From Diphasiastrum complanatum (lineage: Eukaryota > Streptophyta > Lycopodiopsida > Lycopodiales > Lycopodiaceae): DNA of 64,000 bases. The notes under the pieces are model-generated. The model saw only the letters and a list, made by a program, of their open reading frames with translations, made no database searches and had not been told where the DNA came from. Location: positions 52,469,298-52,533,297 of the forward strand of contig CM055099.1 of NCBI GenBank assembly GCA_029204225.1. The letters are read 5' to 3'. Of the stretch, positions 58,891 through 64,000 are shown piece by piece (position 1 is the stretch's first letter; each line of letters starts with the position of its first letter). The position numbers were made by a program, and so were the translations under genes.

Positions 58891-59153
58891 TGTCTGAACC
58901 AGATTTACCAAGTCTCAAGCTTAGAGCTGAGAAGGCTATGGTGAAACATATGACTCTATTTCTAGCACCTACGCCATTGTGCTATGAACCTCAGTGGGCC
59001 TCTGTCAATTTCTATAAATTTGTTGGCATGATTGCAGCAGATTTGATAAGTCCTAAGTGTTGGACTGAGATAATCAAGAACATTTTTTATGTTCTATTCC
59101 GATTTTTCTGTTCAAGTTATTTGCAGGCCTATGAAGAACAATTGTCGAATTAA
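58891..59153 (+). CDS. Unrecognised frame after Gypsy d primer site
   Basis: Reads MSEPDLPSLKLRAEKAMVKH, PLCYEPQWASVNFYKFVGMI, CWTEIIKNIFYVLFRFFCSS to a stop at 59153. Its position after LTR and primer site suggests the start of a Gag, but it shows no similarity by eye to Gag of Gypsy b or c. The enclosing frame from 58440 includes leader sequence. A frameshift or stop has removed anything downstream. Confidence 0.4.
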
Positions 59154-59467
59154 TGGAGGATGCAAATGAAAGATTCTACTGATTCTCTGCTACAACCAAC
59201 TTGATCCAAGGGTCTACAAAAAGTACATTGGTAATCACAAGATTCATGTGAATCCCAATCTGGACCCAACTTTAAAAAATAATCTCTAAGTTTAAAAATG
59301 ACTTTGGGCCTCTAGTTTTATTTTAATTCCAAGGCCCAAGTCAAGTTTACTCTATTTACAACTTTACTTGCGTGCTCACTGGGCCATGGGCTTATGCACA
59401 CAAGATGCCATGCCTTCGCAACACATTTTATTGAATGATTTTATTTATTTACACTTTGTTGGGAATA

Positions 59468-59476
59468 CCCCCAATA
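59468..59476 (-). promoter_or_regulatory. Putative polypurine tract after family X copy
   Basis: Minus strand TATTGGGGGTATTCCCAACA, 47 bp after the X stop codon; equivalent in position to the GGTGGGGGA tract after the fragment at 43212. Confidence 0.45.
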
Positions 59477-59522
59477 GGATCCATGGCCTAAAGTAGTGCC
59501 AGTCCCTCGGTACTCTGCCAAT

Positions 59523-61405
59523 TTAGTAGAGCGTTTTCTTTGCCCGCCTTTGCTGGATGAGGTAGGTGGTGACGTCCTCCATAAAGTTGAGGCGGTCCAA
59601 TTTCTTCAAGTCTTTTGGTGTGTGAAGAGACTTGTGGGCCCCCCGCAGCCAATCTTGGTCGACCCATGTTTGGAATCGGCGTGTCCATGGATCACCCTGA
59701 AGCGCAGCTCGGTAATAGACATGAGCTATTGGTAGCTGATCTTCAATTTTGTCTGAAGGTAGTGCCTTATTAACATCAAAGAATATGGATGGGAGAAAAT
59801 TGTCCCATTTAGTTTCGATCCCCATCAGATGTTCCAAGTCTCGGGCGTAAGTGGCTACCGCGCGGACTGTGGGATCAGGGCAATTGATGTATTGGTTGGT
59901 GAATGCGGTGAGAGCTCTTCTGGCGTCTACATCCGTAGTCCACCCATATTCTGATTGTATGACCGGCCAATTGAAATTCTGAAGTGTGATCTTGTCCAGA
60001 GGGGTGCCGCATTCTGCCCATTTCGATTTTCGTGGACATGGCAGGAAGTGCGCATTCACCCGTAATTGTTGTGGACTCGTCACATAGGCCCTGATGGCCG
60101 CAGGGTCTCTTTTGAACAACTGCTGACTCCACTCTGGTTGTGGTTGGAGGGCGGGTAGTACTTGCAGTTCGTTGCCCTTGATTGTCTGAGCAGAAAACGA
60201 TATCTGCCAGCCGCCTCTTGATGACTCGTGGGGATACTCTGATAAAAACTCATTGATTTTCTCCTCCACAAACTTCGGTCTTCGGAAGGCCCGGCTGGCA
60301 GATATCGTGCGCGAACCTCTGGATGATGTGGCTTGGCTCTGGCTGGTAGTTGCGCCTTGGCCCTGGTCTCACGTCTCAGTAGCCGTATCCGTCTGCCCTT
60401 GGTCTTGGCCTTCGGACCCTTGATCTTGTTGAAATCCCCCTGCTGCCTGCTGGCTCTGGTCTTGGCTTGTACTGGCTTGTGCAGCGTCAAAAGTAGGTGG
60501 CGGTGGAATTACCATGGGGGTGGGCTGGGCCTTCGTTTTCATGAATTTATAGCAGGCCTTGAGGGCTTGCTTGGCCTGGACGAGCTCGTGCGTTGCGCTT
60601 GTCCGATATTTGTTGAACTCTGCTTGGTAGATGTTTAGAGTTTGGCTATAAACCTGCACTTGACGCCGTAGAAGATTCATTTCTGATTGAGAAAGCGGCC
60701 TTGAGTCCGGTGCAGGTTGAACTAACTAGGCGAGCTTTTCCTCTTGTAGTGCTTTGACCTCCGTCCCCAGGCGCGTATTCTCTGCTTCCAAAAGGGTAAG
60801 TTGCACTTGGATGGGGGCAAGTCGTTGCGACGCTTTAGCTTGAAGCTCCCGCACCTTCGTGAAGGCCTAAGTCAGTGCTTTGGATATATTTGTTGAGGCC
60901 CTCCTCCTTCTGCTTCAACTTGGCAATCTCTTGGTGTCTTGCTTGTTCGTGTTGCTGAGCCAAAATTAGCTCTTGTTGCTTGGTGAGGTCTACTCGTAGC
61001 TGTGTGTTACTCGTCGCCAGGTGTAGTACCCTGCTTTCCAAAATGGCTTTGGCCGCTACCGCATCCAGAATGTATTTTTCCAGAGTTTGGTATGTCGTCG
61101 TTAGATCTGTGGGAGCAGCCAGTACACTGGCACTGGTAGGGGCTTTTGTTGTATCGGCCCTGACGACTTGTGGAGTACCATCGTCATTGTCTTCGATCAG
61201 GTTCTCACTGGACCTGATGCCATCTGGGGCGGTAGGATCAGCCCGATTTGGCGATGGTGCAAACACTGTTTGGACAAATGCGTCATCAGGCAATGGTTGG
61301 TTGCCCTCGGCAACCTTTGTTGGCGAAGCGGGTGGGGTTTGAGAAGCAACTGTGGAAACCCCTCCTGCCCATCACATCTGAGTTTTTGGTACCTGCTCCT
61401 GCCAT
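59523..61405 (-). pseudogene. Family X: coiled-coil protein with conserved C-terminal domain
   Basis: One decayed gene of about 620 codons. ATG 61405 (MAGAGTKNSD) with a probable one-G slip near 61365; Pro/Thr-rich part (PPASPTKVAEGNQPLPDDAF); long coiled coil (LESRVLHLATSNTQLRVDLT, HQEIAKLKQKEEGLNKYIQ), frameshift near 60870, more coil (LTLLEAENTRLGTEVKALQE), a TAG near 60725, a Gln-rich linker (QASTSQDQSQQAAGGFQQDQ), a TGA near 60369, then a globular domain of about 260 residues (VEEKINEFLSEYPHESSRGG, RKSKWAECGTPLDKITLQNF, LRGAHKSLHTPKDLKKLDRL) to the stop at 59523. GC-richer than neighbours. Related fragment at 42922-43212. Not a family I recognise; a Gag-like or accessory protein of an LTR element is the best guess. 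Confidence 0.65.
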
Positions 61406-61414
61406 CGTATCTGC

Positions 61415-62515
61415 TTTAAGTCTGTCCATCACATCTACTTATGATCTGTCCACCGCATCTGCATCTGGATCCAAGACGGATGCTCGCCCTGCTGTCGAAA
61501 CATTTGTGGTTAATCAACTGCCCACAGTTGATTATACCCCTTCCAAATCTACTGAAGGCCTCTTTGCTTATGACATCAGCTATATTTGGCAAGAAATCAT
61601 AGGAATCAAAAGACAATTATGCTTTCTTGAAACTGAGAACGACAAGCTGGTTTTGGATCTCTGTGGGGTTAAAGAGCGAATGGAGCAGCTTGAACAAGAA
61701 AATGTATCTCTTAAGCAACGGATTGCAGAACATATCCCTCAAAAGCATGTATTGGAGGAGACGTCGAAAAAATATCTAGCCTTGAGAAACGAAGACGTGG
61801 GCAGCGCGTCTCAAAAGCGATGGTAAGGTCGAATCTTCAAGCTCGGTTCAACATGCAGTTGTGAATTCTACACTAGAAGATGTCTTCTCCGAGCGGGAAA
61901 GAAGGGCTAAAAAAGCCTTTAATATTCGGGTTAGAGGGATTCCCGATGGGGAGAAGCCCATTGAAGAGGCAAAAGACCTGCTTTTCACTAAGCTCACACA
62001 CACCACAGATGGATTTGATACAACTTGGAGAAGTAAGTTTGACACTAATATATTGTTTATCAAGTTTCACTCTATGAACAGCCGCAACGCAGCTTTACAC
62101 CTTAGAGCCAAATTAAAAGGGACTTTTATTTCTATGGATGATGACCTTACACGCACACAATGGCAATCCAGATAACAAATTATCCAGGATGCAAACACAA
62201 GAAATTAGCGGGTGGTTGTCATTGAAGGCAAACTTGACATACTATCATCTTCTTCAACGGGTGATTTCCATTCTTTCATGCTGAAATGTGATATCCTTTT
62301 GTTAGCAGAGACTCATGAATCATTATATAGACTGCTCCCATCCATACAAGATTGCACTTGGCACTCAACGCACCGGCCATTTGTGAGAGGGAAGACCTCC
62401 CGTGGTTCTGGTGGTGTTGCATATCTCACCAAGAATATTTTCAGTTATCATTTTAAACTGGTCAAAAGTGATCGATTTGCACGTTTTATTTGGTTTCAGT
62501 TCTTTGGTTGACTTG
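61415..62515 (+). pseudogene. LINE: L1-type ORF1 (coiled coil plus RRM-like) and endonuclease
   Basis: Plus strand. Coiled coil at 61600-61780 (CFLETENDKLVLDLCGVKER, MEQLEQENVSLKQRIAEHIP), frameshift near 61790, then KKAFNIRVRGIPDGEKPIEE, LFTKLTHTTDGFDTTWRSKF, ILFIKFHSMNSRNAALHLRA to a stop at 62175. This arrangement resembles the coiled-coil plus RRM ORF1p of L1-clade LINEs. Next, 62212-62512 is endonuclease: KCDILLLAETHESLYRLLPS, RGKTSRGSGGVAYLTKN. Cut at about 62512, before the GDFN motif and reverse transcriptase. Its left end overlaps the start of family X, so that boundary is unclear. Confidence 0.7.
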
Positions 62516-62555
62516 GACAGTCACCAGATCTGACCCAAATGCATCCATGAAAATC

Positions 62556-62824
62556 TCTGCGAGAGTCCCTGATGGAGAAATCACCATTTTTTAGTGTGTG
62601 CGAGGGTTCCTAGAAGCTGAATTTTCAGAACCCTCGCAGAGCATCAAAATCAACTTACCAACCCTCGCAAGGTGCCTAAATGGAATCAAAACAGTGAAAT
62701 TAGCCTGCCTACATGGTCTGATCTTGAAAATCCAATCACAAGCGAGAGTTGAACCCTCGCAGACAGCCTGAACCCTCGCAGAACCTTCGCATAGCAGTCA
62801 AATCACCTTCTGAACTCTCGCAGA
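62556..62824. promoter_or_regulatory. Cluster of nine AACCCTCGCAGA-like words
   Basis: Forward copies start at 62629, 62660, 62752, 62771, 62783 and 62813; reverse copies (TCTGCGAGAG, TGTGCGAGGGTT, AAGCGAGAGTT) at 62556, 62597 and 62740. Spacing is irregular (12 to 80 bp), unlike a tandem satellite. The cluster lies 105-375 bp upstream of a TATA box. Confidence 0.8.
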
Positions 62825-62928
62825 CTTCCCTGAGGTCTTAGAATTTTGTGAAGAAGGTGCCTGCCAAAAATTGGGTGGAACTGAACAAGGGAAAGTGGAT
62901 TTCACCTAATACGCACTCTAAATTCCGC

Positions 62929-62936
62929 TATATAAG
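62929..62936 (+). promoter_or_regulatory. TATA box
   Basis: TATATAAG in CCGCTATATAAGGGC, GC-flanked as in strong plant promoters, 253 bp before ATG 63189. Confidence 0.6.
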
Positions 62937-63188
62937 GGCTGAATTTTAGTCATTTGTCACCTTTGCTAGCGAAGCTCTGCTGAAATTTACTCTGAAATTA
63001 CCAAATTCTCCATTTGCAACCAAACTTCCTACCAGTTGTCATCTGATCATACTGAACACCGATCTGTGCCCTGAACTACACTTCTTATCACCAAACACTC
63101 GCTATTCACAGTTTTCTGCCGTTTTCACACCCTTTTCCATTTTCCACCGTTTTTTCTATTTTTCCGACCGCTAATCATCACTGCTAAC

Positions 63189-64000
63189 ATGGCCTCCTCA
63201 TCCTCTGAAGACTCTGGCGCCAAATAGGTGATCCAACGTGACATCCCCGAGGCCACACAGATTTGGCCTCTACCCTCTAACGCTTTGATCCAACCGTGGC
63301 TACAGACAACCGGTCCACTTCTAGTGGCAATGGGTTTTTACCCGGTGCTCTTCCATTTTGAGATTGACATGGGCCTCGGCCTTCATGCTTACGCCAGTTG
63401 GGACGAGGAAAAGACTCGCTTACACTTCATGTATCAAGGTACCACGTACAAGGTCAAGATTAACGCAGACTCGATGGTCACCGTTGGCATTATGTCCAAT
63501 GATCGTCAACCCATCTCCCATCGCCACGCCAAAGCTCTGATCAAACCGTTCGTCACCCAAACCACACCAGAAATCCCCATCCAGACTACCAATGGTTACA
63601 TGATAGAAGCTATGACGGAACCCGTCATTCAGGCAGCTGTGCATCTGTTGAATAACTTTCTAGTTATTTTAACATTTCGCAAGGACAGAATTCAGTCTAC
63701 GCTGCTGAGTCAGATAGTGGAATCCTTTTTGAAATTTCCTGGTCCCTCCGTTGTGCCATACGACTGGCATAGCTTCCTTATTCGAGAACTAACCAACTCC
63801 ATCAAACCCAACAACCATGAGGGAATCACAACAGGCCCCCTGTTGTGTAACTTTTCCTGCGAGGGAAAGTGCGCGGTTTCCAACGCTCATCCCTTTTGTC
63901 TACCCTTGTGCCACATACTAATCTTTATCCGCCATCCCAAACATCCACCTCCTCCCAACCGACAGTTATTAACACAACGGCCAGCAAACGAATGCGTGGC
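63189..64000 (+). CDS. Unrecognised protein, runs off the window end
   Basis: ATG 63189 encodes MASSSSEDSGAK, then TAG at 63225-63227, then 257 codons with no stop to the end of the window: VIQRDIPEATQIWPLPSNAL, GFYPVLFHFEIDMGLGLHAY, LHFMYQGTTYKVKINADSMV, IQTTNGYMIEAMTEPVIQAA, LVILTFRKDRIQSTLLSQIV, CEGKCAVSNAHPFCLPLCHI. Hydrophobic/charged alternation and G/C at third positions look like real coding sequence, GC-richer than nearby AT-rich DNA, as in family X. The early TAG is either a nonsense change or a readthrough/start issue (no other ATG before residue about 38). A promoter-like region lies upstream. No domain recognised; it may be a cellular gene or an LTR-element ORF. Confidence 0.6.

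Noticed and set aside
61248-61440. First 60 codons of the plus-strand 192-codon frame as LINE protein
   Set aside because: This part is antisense to the coding start of family X; LINE-like content begins only after about 61440.

Overview
The window is plant nuclear DNA. Evidence: Ty1/Copia elements primed from initiator-Met tRNA (TGGTATCAGAGC after each 5' LTR), Ty3/Gypsy elements with tRNA-Asp-type primer sites (TTTGGCRCCGTTGCTGGGGA-like), plant-type LINEs, and one intron-containing gene for a plant GYF-domain protein of the EXA1/PSIG1 (GIGYF-like) family. The very high retroelement density, deep nesting and AT-rich filler suggest a large-genome seed plant, perhaps a gymnosperm. That placement is inference; nothing here names the species.

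Layout. 1-946: broken Copia piece (+). 2975-14649: three-level nest of Copia elements. Element 1 (+, 4267-10323, target duplication CAAAT) sits in the protease/pre-integrase region of element 2 (-), whose 5' LTR (11995-12643) sits in the same region of element 3 (-, 5' LTR about 14135-14649). About 15245-20400: the GYF gene, with three well supported coding exons (16470-17237, 17987-18164, 18495-20121), a GC-AG intron, an eIF4E-binding-type motif, a GYF domain and a Gln-rich tail. 22970-35530: a LINE (-) carrying an 866-bp segment in triplicate and split by element 4 (+, 26607-32762, target duplication GGATA), a near-identical sister of element 1. 36150-42400: a decayed Copia (+) split by a Gypsy remnant.

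From 42900 to the end lies a mosaic of Gypsy, Copia and LINE pieces. It includes a gag region with three zinc knuckles joined in one open frame to a Copia integrase, and a coding family not recognised here ('family X'). X has a near full-length broken copy (59523-61405, -) and a fragment (42922-43212, +); both end about 45 bp before a purine tract that looks like the start of an LTR. The last kilobase has a TATA box preceded by nine copies of an AACCCTCGCAGA-like word and followed by an unrecognised, GC-richer reading frame (63228-64000) that leaves the window.

Only the GYF gene looks like an ordinary cellular gene. Elements 1 and 4 are young (LTR pairs about 99% identical by eye) but each is broken at a different place. 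Family X, the 63-64 kb frame with its motif cluster, and an unexpected LTR difference shared by elements 1 and 4 are the most unusual observations. Coordinates were read by eye; no search or alignment program was run.
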